A stretch of 64,000 nucleotides of DNA from Riptortus pedestris (GCA_019009955.1 CM032233.1:115636501-115700500); one strand, 5' to 3'. Counted from the stretch's first letter, positions 23,678 to 34,741 are shown. The notes: generated by a model not told the origin, from the sequence alone. Made by a program: numbers and translations.

Positions 23678-25261
23678 GTAAGCAATGTTCATTCAGAATT
23701 TTATTACTTATTAATTATAATGGATTTACTTGAAATTATGGTAAAAACCTGGAATGGGTAAGTTTTCTTCATAGGGTTTTTATTCTAATTCCTTATTTTC
23801 TGAGTCAATGTTGGACAGAATGCTTGTGTAAACACATATCTACAAAATGCAATCATACAAATTTGTGTACTATCTGCTTAAATCAAATTACACTTATTAA
23901 TAAGATAATTAATATAAATAATAATTTCTCAATAATAATAATAATAAATTTATTAATTATTTATAATGAATGATCAGCAATTAAAAGTAAAATAAAATAA
24001 CAATTTAATCGTGCTGGTATATAATGTTGGGGGTTTGAATTAATTTGTAGCAAATTATTTTGAAAATTGAGGTTTTATTTTACAAAAATGGTTTTAAATA
24101 TATTATTCAAAGCTTTGTCCATTATTAGGTTCTAATTCTTCATCTTTGAATTTTTTTGTTCCTTACCTTCCTGCTCAAATTCACCACTTTTAAAATACAC
24201 AAGCTAACCAACATCCAACATGTTTGCTCAGCTAGAGCATGCTCTTCATAAAGAAACATCCACTAAAATTCTATGGCTTTTGGCAGCACTTTTCTTTATT
24301 TTAAAGTAATGAAGAAGAACTCCCTGCAAAAACACTTTATACTGTATGATTAGTTATTTACGCTTCAACCAAATGACTTACACTAAAAACACAGCCCAAT
24401 GACAGTTAGATCAAACAGAGGAGGAATCACACCATCAATTGGAAACCCCATTAGTAGCACTATCTATGTGGAAATGTTACAAACTAATTCAAGTACCCAA
24501 TAAAATCACCAAATCAAAAATATAAATGTACCCCTAAGCCTTGGACACATTTTTGACAACTTAGCAATTTTACTATTAGAACACGCCTTTTTAAAAATAA
24601 ATTTATAGTTTTTAAATGAATGAATTTGATTCGACACCCTGTTCATAAAATCAGGAGGAATTTATTTTGTAATATTAATTAATAATTAATCAATATTAAA
24701 AATTAAACATGAGACATGGACATTGGTTTACAGTATTTTTTCTAAATTTGAATCAACACATCTGAGGGTTTCTAGTATATAAAAAAAAATTAACCTCCTC
24801 CCACAAATACAATTCCACTTAATTATTTTATAATAATGTTTTGGGAAGGATTTTACATACTTTATGATGGTTGTCATATGAAGAAGGCTGAAAGAAAACT
24901 GGGGGAATACCGAAGTGGTTTCTGTCCATTTCATTTGCAACAGATCATATCTTCTCTAGGTAGATAGTAAAAAAACTGTGTGGCTATAATATTGATCAGT
25001 ATCATCCCAAATGGAGTTGACATTATTACAAATTTGTACGTCCCCTATTTATAACATCTGGTATTTTATTGGTACTTTTGCCATCAGCTGACCATATGAG
25101 GTTGGTTTCCTCATTAAGATTAGAGAAGTAACATATTAAGAGCTAATTTTTGAAATTTAAATTTAACTTATAAAATGAAGCTTTGAAATATAAAGTGGTT
25201 TTGTTATTTTATATCGATTTGATTAATTTGTGTTTGTTCAATATTAATCTTTCTTCTACAG

Positions 25262-25367
25262 GAAACAATATTGGAGATAAGTGTCAAGATGATTTTGATG
25301 CTGATGGTGTGATCAATCATTTAGACAACTGTCCAAACAACTCTAAAATTTTCACCACTGATTTCAG
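25262..25367 (+). CDS. Tsp: thrombospondin exon, last type 3 repeat and link to the C-terminal domain
   Basis: Exon of 106 nt, acceptor AG at 25260-25261, donor at 25368. It reads NNIGDKCQDDFDADGVINHL, then DNCPNNSKIFTTDFR. The KCQDDFD and TDFR segments match the final type 3 repeat of thrombospondins (KDDFD and ETDFR in vertebrates), which leads directly into the lectin-like C-terminal domain. NNS is a possible N-glycosylation sequon. Entered in phase 1, left in phase 2. The next intron (2.46 kb) contains the intact Merlin transposon. Confidence 0.92.
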
Positions 25368-25851
25368 GTATTTCAAGAAAATTTTATTTTATTACTTCAG
25401 TGGAATTGACCTTCATTCCATATGATATATATTTTAAATAATTTTAACACATTGTTTAAGCATGGGCAGCCAAACCTTTTTAAGTAGATCAATATTCTGT
25501 ACATTAATACACTTCTAAAAGTGTTATCCCCCTACTAATATCTTTAAAATCATTCTTTCAAAAATTATTATTCTAACATGATGAAGCTACTACAGACATG
25601 AATGTTAAAAATAATGCAGCTGTTATTCTAAATTATAAAGTATACCATAGCTGGCATTATTTCTATATTCCATTCCCTATTCCTCTGTTAGTCGTAACCC
25701 TATCATCTTATAGAGGTATAACTTGAAAATTCAGGTAAACATGACATTTTAGTGCTATAATGGCATAAACTAAAAATTGCCAGAGTAAGAGTAGATGTTT
25801 ACTCGAAGTTGAAAATACAAATTTCGTTAATTTTGGAGTTGGAGAAAAATG

Positions 25852-27038
25852 GGGTCTTTTCTACTTTACCCACTCATTTTCTGAATGTGAATAACAGTGA
25901 TTCAACTGTGATTTATAAATAATATAATACGGTTAGAACATGTGTTTATTTCTAGAGAAACAATTAAACAACATAAAAAGATAATAAAACAACTAACATT
26001 TACGAGACCAATAACGAGCAATACCCTCCAGGATTTTCATAAATAAATCCTCCTTTTCATATCTCCTCCTCCACATCCACTCGCAGAGATATGAATCCAA
26101 CATAGATCTTCTAGTACCACACTCCACCTTGTTTCTTCGTTTGACACTAGACCAAACAGACTCTATCCTTTGAGTATGCGCTCCTGTTTTTAGGTCGACA
26201 AAGTTTTTAGAGTGGTCTACTGTGTAATGCTTGTAATACATTCCAGGCAGCTTCTTTAGCCCATGATACGATCTGAAGCAGTCTGAATATATCATAGTTC
26301 CAGGTCGGATCGCACTTCTGATACAGTCTGTTAAAGTTGCTGCAGTTCTATCTGGAACAGCATACAAAAACACCTTTCTAGTTTCTCTACACACTCCTCC
26401 AAATACCCATTGATTGGGGTATAACCTGCCTCGGTTGTATTTTCTTCTCGTGAAGCAGCTTTCATCGATTTCTACATGAGAACCGGGGCCACCAATAACT
26501 ATAGGGTTGCTTAATATGTCTGAAGCACACACCTCACGCATGTAGTTCTTCCAATCTGCTATAGTATTTGCGGACATCTTTAATTCATCCCTACAAAACT
26601 CTGTGGTTGTGTAGCCCTTCGTCCAGGAATATATAAACAGAATAGCCTTTTCCAATCCGAGCCTGCTATGAGATAACCAAGTATCCCTGTAAATGCTAAT
26701 TTCATACCTGCAACTTTTCTTATAGCAGCGCCATACTGGTAAACGATCCTGAAGAAAATATAGCCTCATCCAGTGTCTTCTTGAGCACCTCCTTTTCGTG
26801 TGAATTATGGCACGTTTTTGTAAGAACCGAACTGCCTTACGAGCTGAGCCAATTTGCTTGTTGAGCTCAATGAGATTCATTTTTATGCTTAAAACACCTT
26901 GAAGACACAAAGCACACTAAACCAAGCCTAACCTTTAGCTAGTGGAACATATGTTTTCACTAATGCAAGGTAACTGTTACTTGAGAAAGTAACCAAGTAT
27001 TTAAATAGTAGCATGAGTGGGTAAAGTAGAAAAGACCC
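25852..27038 (-). mobile_element. intact Merlin-family DNA transposon
   Basis: A complete 1187-bp element in a thrombospondin intron. Its ends (25852-25877 and 27013-27038) are perfect 26-bp inverted repeats beginning GGGTCTTTTCTACTTTACCC. It is flanked on both sides by the 8-bp direct repeat GAAAAATG (25844-25851 and 27039-27046), the target duplication size expected of Merlin elements. The only gene inside is the transposase on the minus strand. Perfect ends, a perfect duplication and an open reading frame point to a recent insertion. Confidence 0.93.
25993..26910 (-). CDS. Merlin/IS1595-type DDE transposase
   Basis: 305 residues, single exon, no frameshift or internal stop. Cysteines at 42, 62 and 67 (WRC at 60-62, SCR at 66-68) lie where this family has an N-terminal zinc ribbon, though a regular four-cysteine pattern is not obvious. 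The DDE catalytic core (ISXO2-like fold) is clear: VEIDESCF with D149, MIYSDCFRSY with D210, and HTQRIESVW with E250. A second methionine at residue 11 is an alternative start and may be the real one. The length is typical of Merlin transposases. Related bacterial IS1595/IS1016 transposases share the core. The frame is transcribed opposite to thrombospondin. Confidence 0.92.
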   Translation of the reverse strand: MCLQGVLSIKMNLIELNKQIGSARKAVRFLQKRAIIHTKRRCSRRHWMRLYFLQDRLPVWRCYKKSCRYEISIYRDTWLSHSRLGLEKAILFIYSWTKGYTTTEFCRDELKMSANTIADWKNYMREVCASDILSNPIVIGGPGSHVEIDESCFTRRKYNRGRLYPNQWVFGGVCRETRKVFLYAVPDRTAATLTDCIRSAIRPGTMIYSDCFRSYHGLKKLPGMYYKHYTVDHSKNFVDLKTGAHTQRIESVWSSVKRRNKVECGTRRSMLDSYLCEWMWRRRYEKEDLFMKILEGIARYWSRKC

Positions 27039-27828
27039 GAAAAATGAATAAAACTATATAAATGTTGGTAGATGGATAGATTGATAGAAAGATAAATATA
27101 TAATCTTCTATGTAAGGCCTGTGGATATCACCATCTACTAGGTAGAATCAGCAGTAATTTGAATAAAGCTGCATTGAGAACAATCTTTCTGTAATTTACT
27201 TCATGAAATCTTCTAAAACCTAAGAACTTCTTGACTCAGTAAAACCTTAGTAACTAATATATTAAACTATATGAAAAATCGAATCCATACATTCAAAACA
27301 AAATAAAATATTAATAATCAACCTAACAAAAACAATGTAGGCATATAAATAATAATTTATGTTACACAGTGAATCCATAATTTTTAAATTTGATAGGTTC
27401 ATAGATTTTGATTATTTAATTCTAATGGTTTGAGGAAGCAACTGGTTATTGGTTGATCACAGCTTTATTGCTGACACGTCCATTCTATTACAAATTTGGA
27501 AGTTAAAGAATTAGAATAGAGAAATTAGAAGGGAACAGTACAATAAGAAGTTATTTTCAAGGGTAAAACAATTTTTTTTCATGAAAAATGACTTTAATGT
27601 TAAAGCAATTTTTGTAGTTAGTTTAAAAAAAAGAATCAGGAATAAAGGCATAATTGGAGTGTTTAATTAGAACAAGTTAAACACTCCTATTAAGAGTTTG
27701 GGATCAATGTGCTCCAATAATTTGATAAAGAGGCAGCAAATTGCCTGAACTATTAACCCTTTACTATATGTGTATTTTGAAGTCCTAAATTTGACTTGAA
27801 AAGTCATTTTTTATTTCCCATATTTTAG

Positions 27829-27950
27829 GACATTCCAGACAGTCGTTCTTGATCCAGAAGGTGAAACTCAAATAGATCCTAATTGGGAAATTTATAATAA
27901 GGGAGCTGAAATTGTGCAAACAATGAATAGTGACCCAGGACTGGCAGTTG
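27829..27950 (+). CDS. Tsp: thrombospondin exon, start of the C-terminal domain
   Basis: Exon of 122 nt, acceptor TTTTAG ending at 27828, donor GTGAGA at 27951. It encodes [19 protein letters not shown], then [22 protein letters not shown]. The motifs FQ..LDP.G..Q.DPNW and V.T...DPGLAVG are signatures of the thrombospondin C-terminal (TSP_C, L-type lectin-like) domain, which packs against the type 3 repeats and mediates cell binding. Entered in phase 2 and left in phase 1, consistent with both neighbours. Confidence 0.93.
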
Positions 27951-28267
27951 GTGAGATATTTTAATTATATACTATATAGCATTAATTGCTAGATGTTAAG
28001 AAAATGTATTAAATATAATAGATAATATGTATATTATTCATATTAAATATATTTTAAACACATAATAAATATTATTCTAAAAAATGTTCTACTTTGGTAA
28101 TTCTCACTGGCACCATGTCACTGGAGCAAGACAGGAGCTAGATCTGTAGCTTATGGATGCTACAGAGGTGCGACTATTGAACAACCATTGCAGTCTTCTA
28201 GATGACTTTATTATTAGATAGTCTCATAAAATAGTGTATCTGGGATTCACTTGCTGATCGTATGTAT

Positions 28268-28480
28268 ATATGTGGGCACCAGTGGCTGTGCAGGTTAAGG
28301 CATGGGTATATCTACCACTCCGCTCTGTACGCTGAAGGTAAAACTAGGTGGACTCGATCCCTGCCAACGGAGAGCATTAGTTCCCGACACCAGAGAGACC
28401 TAGTATCGCAGCCCTTATGGATCAGCAGGAATTTTATGAATATATATATGTCTGGCAGCCCTTCGGGTTGACTAACGATT
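28268..28480 (+). repeat. tRNA-derived SINE-like sequence
   Basis: Starts GGGCACCAGTGGCTGTGCAG with an A-box-like GTGCAGGTTAAGGCA and, about 70 bases later, a B-box-like GGTGGACTCGATCCC. The tRNA-like head is followed by a body that includes TGGCAGCCCTTCGGGTTGAC. It is similar in plan but not in body sequence to the SINE at 53161. It lies in a thrombospondin intron, + strand. Confidence 0.55.
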
Positions 28481-29042
28481 GTGAGTTTCTTAGTTCTTAT
28501 GCAAGCAGAAACAAGCTGATCTGACCACAGACCCCTCGAGACATTGGGACCCATCTTTGTTAACGGGGATTTGGACATTGAGTTTATCACTCACTGCATA
28601 AAACTCTGATCACAAATACTTCATGTCTCACTCAGGGCAGTTAAAGATTTCAAAGGTCTATAATGCCAACTGAAAATAGATATACATATATTGGGGAGAG
28701 TAAGTACCAGATAAACTGGCAATTGTCGTCACACTACTAGTGAACACACATACACTAGAATAAAACATCCACAAATATGTGAGTATCTGTTCAAAAAGTT
28801 CTAGACTGAGTATCTGTCAGATGCACAGTAAGTAATGAATGGAATGTTGATACATTTATTTGAAGTACAACTCCTCAAACAGTCATGCTTCTTCTATTCA
28901 TGACTGCAAAATTCCATATAATCACTTATCCAAAATATTCCTTTAATTCTAATAATATAACTTATCCATCGACATTTGACAAATTGATTTGGGTTTCAGC
29001 ATTGATTATAAAAAAATGTTATTAATTATTTTTGGTGTCCAG

Positions 29043-29130
29043 GTTATGATGCTTTTGGCGGAGTTGATTTTGAAGGAACATTCTTCGTTGATACAGAAAT
29101 TGATGACGATTATGTTGGTTTTGTGTTCAG
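29043..29130 (+). CDS. Tsp: thrombospondin exon, C-terminal domain
   Basis: Short 88-nt exon, acceptor AG at 29041-29042, donor GTAACT at 29131. It reads [19 protein letters not shown], then [11 protein letters not shown]. These are the DF.GTFF..T..DDDY.GFVF motifs of the TSP_C beta-sandwich. Phases 1 in and 2 out agree with neighbouring exons. The intron upstream carries a tRNA-derived SINE-like sequence. Confidence 0.93.
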
Positions 29131-29210
29131 GTAACTTCCCTTCCTTTAAAAGAAAATATGTATATACTATTAAGAAATGAGTGATTTTTGTACCTCAATT
29201 CAAATTTCAG

Positions 29211-29394
29211 TTATCAGAATAATCATAAGTTCTACTCAGTGATGTGGAAGAAAAATACTCAAACATATTGGCAGAGTGATCCATTCAGAGCAATAGCAGA
29301 GCCGGGAATTCAATTGAAAGTAGTTAATTCAATCACTGGCCCAGGAAAAATGCTCAGAAACTCCTTGTGGCATACAGGAGACACACAAGACCAG
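29211..29394 (+). CDS. Tsp: thrombospondin exon, C-terminal domain
   Basis: Exon of 184 nt separated from the previous one by an 80-bp intron, acceptor TTTCAG ending at 29210, donor GTATAA at 29395. It encodes [20 protein letters not shown], then [19 protein letters not shown], then [11 protein letters not shown]. The VMWK..TQ.YW, KVVNS.TGPG and LRN.LWHTG motifs are strongly conserved in all thrombospondins. It ends in phase 0. The following intron is 4.3 kb and contains two opposed mariner-like remnants, a Helitron-like element and a hAT-type MITE. Confidence 0.94.
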
Positions 29395-29699
29395 GTATAA
29401 AAATAATAGTATTCCATGTATTAATAAGTAAGTGTTTTTTTTTAGAGTAGTAACTTTTAAGATACATGAGTTATTGTACTAATAAAGATTCTTATAACCA
29501 ATATTGGCTTTAATAACCTTCAAACAATTGAACAATCATGAAATTTTGCTAGCTTTTATCACTATATTATAGAGCATTTATTATTTCTTTGTTCTGTCTT
29601 ATGCAGTTTTATCATAATTCAATATCCCCTTAGAAAATATTGTGAACAAACAGTAAACATAAAAAATGTTTACTTCAAAAACATCAACATAACAAAAAA

Positions 29700-30240
29700 C
29701 TTTCTTAGAAAGAATTTATTTCAAACTAATTACATAGTAATTATTTTTCAAGGGATACATTCTTCCACCTGCATAGCTTCATGTAAAAAAAAATAGGTTC
29801 AATATCTTCCAGAGAAGAATAATCGATGGACATTTTTTTGATAAAACATTAAATGGTAGTCTTCAACCACTTCCTAAATGAAGAATTTTTAAATTAAATT
29901 AAGACATACCCCTGGTGCAAAGAAATGAAATGTGGCTGCAGTTGGTCAAGATCGGTCAGATCTCCTTCACACTTCTCTATCACTGCTCCATCAACAATAC
30001 GAGAAATCTTTCCCCAACGCAGTATCTGTCACAGCTTGCACAGAGTTTCCAGCCAGGTCACTCGATCTGACAGAAATGGATTATTTCCTATGGGGGAGGG
30101 CCAAAGACATCTTTACCGAGAACAGGTCACAGAATACTGAAGATATGAAAAATAAAATCAGATTGGTGATAAATTCACTTTCAGTATCAGAAATACACAG
30201 TGCCAAAAGAGATTTCAGATACCATCGCTTGAAGTGATAA
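29700..30240 (+). mobile_element. Tc1/mariner-like transposase remnant, + copy
   Basis: An open stretch at 29932-30237 ends with FPARSLDLTEMDYFLWGRAK, then DIFTENRSQNTEDMKNKIRL and a tail SAKRDFRYHRLK. SPDLTP.D(Y/F)FLWG followed by about 40 residues is the C-terminus of IS630/Tc1/mariner DDE transposases, including the last catalytic aspartate region. The N-terminal two thirds are missing or decayed. The 29705-29795 terminal-like segment recurs at 30395-30480 and, inverted, near 30985-31075. Confidence 0.6.
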
Positions 30241-30249
30241 ACAAATTAA

Positions 30250-30405
30250 TAAATTAATTCTAAGAATGTTAAGAAAGTTTTTTAAAGTAAACATTTTTGG
30301 ATTCATTCAAGAATACTTGAAAAAAAAATTTAAAACAAAATAATGCAAGTTAAGTATTCTTGAATGAATCCAAAAAATGTTCTTAACGTTCTTAGAATTA
30401 ATTTA
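30250..30405. repeat. palindrome between two opposed mariner-like remnants
   Basis: Arms of about 65 bases, 30252-30318 and 30338-30403, are inverted copies (ATTAATTCTAAGAATGTTAA on one side and its near complement on the other; also GGATTCATTCAAGAATACTT), separated by a short A-rich spacer. They look like the fused or abutting ends of the two transposon copies. Confidence 0.7.
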
Positions 30406-31085
30406 TTTTAAACTAATTATGCAGTAGTTATTTGTAAAAGGAATACATTTTTCCACCTGCATAGTTTCATGTAAAAAAAAAAAACAGAAACCAGTTTTTT
30501 CTTTGCACTGCAATACTTACAGCTATCATTTATAATATTTCGAAAATGTGCTCTTCCTCATTTATGCACTTCAAAAGACGGCCTTCTGGGACTGTGAATT
30601 TCTGCCACTGAAATTGAATTTATCACCATTCTGATTTTATTTTTCATGTATTCAATATTCTGCGACGTGTTCTGGTAAAGATGCCTTTGACCCTCCTCCA
30701 TAGAAAATAATCCATTTTTGTCAGATCGGGTGACCTAGGTGGCCACTCAATGTGCAAGCTGCGACAGATACTGCATTAGGGAATCATTTCTCTTATTGTT
30801 GACCAAACAGAAGTGGGAAGGACATCCTTCAAGATGCAGCGATATTTCGTTAATTTGCATTGGGGTATGAATTCTATTTAATTTAAAAATTCTTTATTTA
30901 GGAAGCGTTTGAAGACTGTATCATTTAATTTTTTATCAAAAAGATGTGGGTTGATGATTCTTCCCTGGAAGATACCGCACATTTTTTTTACATGAAACTG
31001 TCAGATGGAAAAATGTATTCCTTTTACAAATAATTGCCACATAATTGGTTTAAAATAAATTCATTATTTCGTTTTAAATACTTTT
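30395..31085 (-). mobile_element. Tc1/mariner-like transposase remnant, inverted copy
   Basis: On the minus strand the region at about 30620-30800 gives LSGHLGHPI.QKWIIFYGG and related peptides, a more decayed version of the FPARS.DLTEMDYFLWG block of the neighbouring + copy; base similarity to 29930-30190 is evident by eye. The copy faces the first one head to head across a palindrome near 30250-30405. It is inactive. Confidence 0.5.
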
Positions 31086-31529
31086 TTTTTTAAAATATCA
31101 GAATTTGTTCCTTTCCCCGTAGACTTGTTTCAAAGATAATTTTGTTGATTACAACTTTTATGTCGCAGCATTTTTCAATATAATGTGCCGTTTCTGAAAT
31201 AAAGATTTGTCCATTTTATGACTAAAGGATGTGCCAAATCGAAAAATTCACTGAAATAAACCTGTTTAAATTTGATTTTCTACAAGAATCTGTCATAAAA
31301 AGTAGGGCATTCCGTAAGAAATTACAAAATTATGGTCGCTGGAAAAGTACTGAAGAAGGTTAGGAGGTTGAATATGGACTGAAAGGATTCTTCAATGGTC
31401 CCAATTATGGCATACCAAGCCACAGCCTTATATTAAAATAATTGGAGATTTTAAGGGGGGTGGCACGGGAACTTGGAACACCCTGTGTCTGTGTCTGTTA
31501 CCACTCTAGTGGCCATAATTTTTATTTAA

Positions 31530-32521
31530 TCTATATATATATATATAAAATTGTAACCTCTGTCTGTACATTGATTTTTTTCGCGAAATTTCACGATAAC
31601 TTTTCGTTTCACATGTCACAGACACCATAACTGCATTTTGTTTCTTTCGTGTCTGTTTGTTTGTTACCTTTTCACGCATAAACGGCTGAACCGAATTTTA
31701 TGAAACTTGGTATGTATATTACTACTAACCCAACTTAGACTTTAGGCTATATTAATATCCTTTGAGGCGAACAGGAGTGGGGGTTATAAGGGAAGCCAGA
31801 AATTTATTAATAGCGATATTTCGTTTCCTATTGGTTTTTCGGCAAATATGAACATATCAAAAGTTGTTTATTTTGTTATTTAGAGTAACTTTAGTTATAT
31901 ACACTTTTTTCGTATACCGAATTATAAACGAGATATACGCTAAAACCTATAGTGGAAGTGAACAATTTTATTTGGCACAAAAGACCCAACCGAAATAAAC
32001 AAAACTCGGTATGTGTATTAGCACTAACGCCTTCCTTATAATAAGCCATACTAACATTTCTAGGGACGGGCAGGAGTGGGGGTTATAAGGGAGACCTGAA
32101 ATTAAAAGTAGTGATATTTTGTTTCCTATTGGGGTTTCGGCAAATATGCACTTAACAAAAGTTGTTTATTTTGTTATTTAGAGAAATTTGCTCAACAATT
32201 CTTTTCAATATGAGCTACCAGGTACCTCACCTAGAATAATTAATTCTAATTATAATATATTATTATAATATTTTGTCCTTAATAATTTAAATCTATGCAT
32301 AATGGACAGGAAACGGGAAATATGACAATATGGAGGACAGTGAAGTCATACATAATAAATTAATTTTATTATTAACAAATCCACAGCAACGACGGGTATA
32401 AACCCTAAACACTGGGAAGGGTAAATGTCAAAATATTGTCCAAAGTAAAGCCTTGCCAAAAAAATACAATCGCCATCCAGCCTCAAATGAATTCCCGGGC
32501 GAAGCCGGGTATCTGAGCTAG
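31530..32521 (+). mobile_element. Helitron-like non-autonomous element
   Basis: Same head (ATTGTAACCTCTGTCTGTAC) as 14765, two internal modules, then a 3' end with a 16-base hairpin CCCGGGCGAAGCCGGG (32494-32509) followed by TATCTGAG and CTAG (32518-32521), then T. Hairpin plus CTRR followed by T is the Helitron 3' signature. No replicase/helicase is present. Lies in a thrombospondin intron. Confidence 0.6.
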
Positions 32522-32949
32522 TCATTAGTAAAATTGATATACAAGCATTATATGTTAACGGTTGAAAGGAGTGGGGGTGGGGGGGGGGTTAGAGGGGAGG
32601 AATTTCAAAATATCTTTGTTATTATACGTTGTATTGAAAAAGTGCATAGAACCAATGCTACTGCAAATTTAATTTCCTAAAAATGTTGTTATATACGTAT
32701 TTTCTCTATCATGAATATTAACCAAGATATTTGGATTTTTTAGTTTTTAGCCTTCAGTAAACCCCCACTCCTACTCATGTCATATTAACAATAAGCTGTT
32801 ATATCATGAACCACTTTATTATGAGCTTAAATACCAAATATTGTTTCAAGAGTCCGTTATTATTCAAGATACATAAAAATTTGTTGAGTGATGACATCAT
32901 CAATTATGATTTTACATTCTTTTTTCGAAGATGTTTACTTGATCTATAC

Positions 32950-33244
32950 CAGGGGTCTCCAAACTTTCCAGCCTTAGGGCCATACTGATTACTCCAGTAA
33001 GTTCCGAGGGCCAAAACCATATTTTCATTGTTGCCGGTGGTAAAAAGTGAAATAGTCCACTGATGAAAAAATTAATTAATAATTATTCAACATAAAATTA
33101 GAATACTTCAGTAAACTAAATTTAATTTGCTATAAAAAATATGTTCTCTAAAAGGAGTTTTCAAATATGCTAGCTCTCCGCGGGCCGGACAAAATCTGTC
33201 CACGGGCCGAATGTGGCCCTCGGGCCGTAGTTTGGAGACCCCTG
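32950..33244. mobile_element. hAT-type MITE with perfect target duplication
   Basis: A 295-bp element with inverted ends CAGGGGTCTCCAAACTT and AGTTTGGAGACCCCTG, flanked by the perfect 8-bp direct repeat ATCTATAC (32942-32949 and 33245-33252). The CAGGGG ends and 8-bp duplication are typical of hAT non-autonomous elements. It has no coding capacity; the interior near both ends is GC-rich (GGGCC blocks). It sits inside an older copy of the B repeat family, so it is the younger insertion. Confidence 0.9.
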
Positions 33245-33718
33245 ATCTATACCATACTCAGTAATATCAGTTTCAGTTAACACTAAAGATCATATTTTTT
33301 ATTGGCTGAAGTCGGGGACCTGGAATAGTGGGGGTTTAGAGAGAAGGGGGACTCAAAAATTCAAAATACTGCCGATATTATGAGTTGGATTGAAAAATGT
33401 TATAGGACCAATCTTGTAATACTATTGATGCTCTACAATTGTTGTGCAATTCATTTTTTCGTAACTCGATTATTTAGTGAGTTATTCGTTCTGTTTGTTT
33501 TCTGCCTTCAGTAGGTTACTGAACCCCCCCCCCCCCTGTTCCATTCTACTCATCTGTTTTTTACATAGAAATAGGGAATTTGTTGTGATATGGATCAATA
33601 ATGTGTTATACTATCACGGGGGAAATCTGCTGAGTTTACACAGCTTCTGCAAGACACACTTTTTTGTTGTTGACTGTCGCAATGTGAAAAGTGCTTAATG
33701 AAAAATATTTGTTTCCAG

Positions 33719-33956
33719 GTCAAATTACTTTGGAAGGATCCTAGAAACTCTGGATGGAAAGAAAAAACTGCTTATCGTTGGTTACTACTCCACCGGCCTC
33801 GTATTTCCCTCATAAGATTACGTATTTATGAAGGACAAAACTTGGTTGCAGATTCTGGAAATATTTTTGATTCAACTCTAAAAGGAGGAAGATTAGGTGT
33901 TCTTTGTTTTTCCCAAGAAATGATAATTTGGGCAGATTTAGTTTATAGGTGCAATG
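33719..33956 (+). CDS. Tsp: thrombospondin exon, C-terminal domain
   Basis: Exon of 238 nt, acceptor TTTCCAG ending at 33718, donor GTAAGA at 33957. It encodes [20 protein letters not shown], then [15 protein letters not shown], then [19 protein letters not shown] and DLVYRC. The LW.DPR..GWK..TAYRW, YEG...ADSG and GGRLG.....SQEM...DL.Y.C motifs complete the lectin-like domain. Entered in phase 0, left in phase 1. The open frame continues past the donor into intron sequence, so an unspliced reading overestimates the exon. Confidence 0.94.
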
Positions 33957-34447
33957 GTAAGAATATTTGGTTTCTTTTTCCTAATATTATGAAATTAATT
34001 AAGCAGTTTTTAAGTCTTCCATTTTCTTTCTCAGTTTTACATTTGGTAGGGCAAATGTAAAACTGAGGCAACAACCTACAGGCAATTTATAAAACTGGCA
34101 TATCATCATTTGCACAAATATTTCCAATACTAACTTTAAGTAATTGAGAAGCCTATTTTAAGTTCTTTTAATGTTGACAATATATCAAACAAGTAAGTAT
34201 GACTCAAATATATCCGAAAGGAATACAATTTTAAGGCTTCTGCATTTAACCAAATATTTATGGAAATTAAACCTTGTTTTTTTCAGGAATTACTCTGTAT
34301 GCTTTATTAATGTAAATTATACTGAGTTCGCGCTTCAAATATAATGACCATAAGAATTTTTTTTTTTTTTAATTTGATTTGTATTAACACATTTCCAACT
34401 AACATTTTTTCAGACACTAACTAGGTTTTATTTATATTTTGTTTTAG

Positions 34448-34539
34448 ATAATTTACCTGAAGACATTTACCAAGATCTTCCAATGAGACTTAAGCAAGAA
34501 GTGTCAGTTGATCCAAACAACGGCTGGTTGAGACATTAA
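34448..34539 (+). CDS. Tsp: thrombospondin last exon
   Basis: Terminal exon, 92 nt including the TAA stop at 34537-34539, acceptor TTTTAG ending at 34447. It reads DNLPEDIYQDLPMRLKQEVS, then VDPNNGWLRH. The start continues the conserved YRCND. A short hydrophilic tail after the C-terminal domain is usual, and its sequence is variable between species, so this tail rests on the splice phase and open frame more than on conservation. Confidence 0.85.
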
Positions 34540-34594
34540 GAAAATACCTGTTGAAAGACTGCCTTTTCTTTGCAGGAAAACTGTGTTTAAAAAT

Positions 34595-34600
34595 AATAAA
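34595..34600 (+). terminator. candidate polyadenylation signal of thrombospondin
   Basis: An AATAAA hexamer lies 56 bases after the thrombospondin stop. A second candidate (GAATAAAA near 34783) follows a long TA array, and a third lies near 35120, so alternative 3' ends are possible. Inference from position only. Confidence 0.4.
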
Positions 34601-34672
34601 ATTATCGTAATATTAGTGCTATTTTTTTTTTGGCTTGAAACTAAATGATATATAGAAATACTTGTAGTTATG

Positions 34673-34673
<1 letters not shown>

Positions 34674-34741
<68 letters not shown>
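34674..34741. repeat. TA microsatellite in thrombospondin 3' region
   Basis: About 34 TA units shortly after the thrombospondin stop and the first polyadenylation candidate. Other TA arrays lie at 2697-2738, 11107-11165, 14721-14769, 22778-22849, 46697-46740 and 50620-50657; a TA then AC array is at 43305-43371 and a TA then TG array at 52337-52403. Confidence 0.9.

Noticed and set aside
23491..23692. Histidine-rich minus-strand frames over a thrombospondin exon
   Set aside because: They are the antisense shadow of the aspartate-rich calcium-binding repeats.
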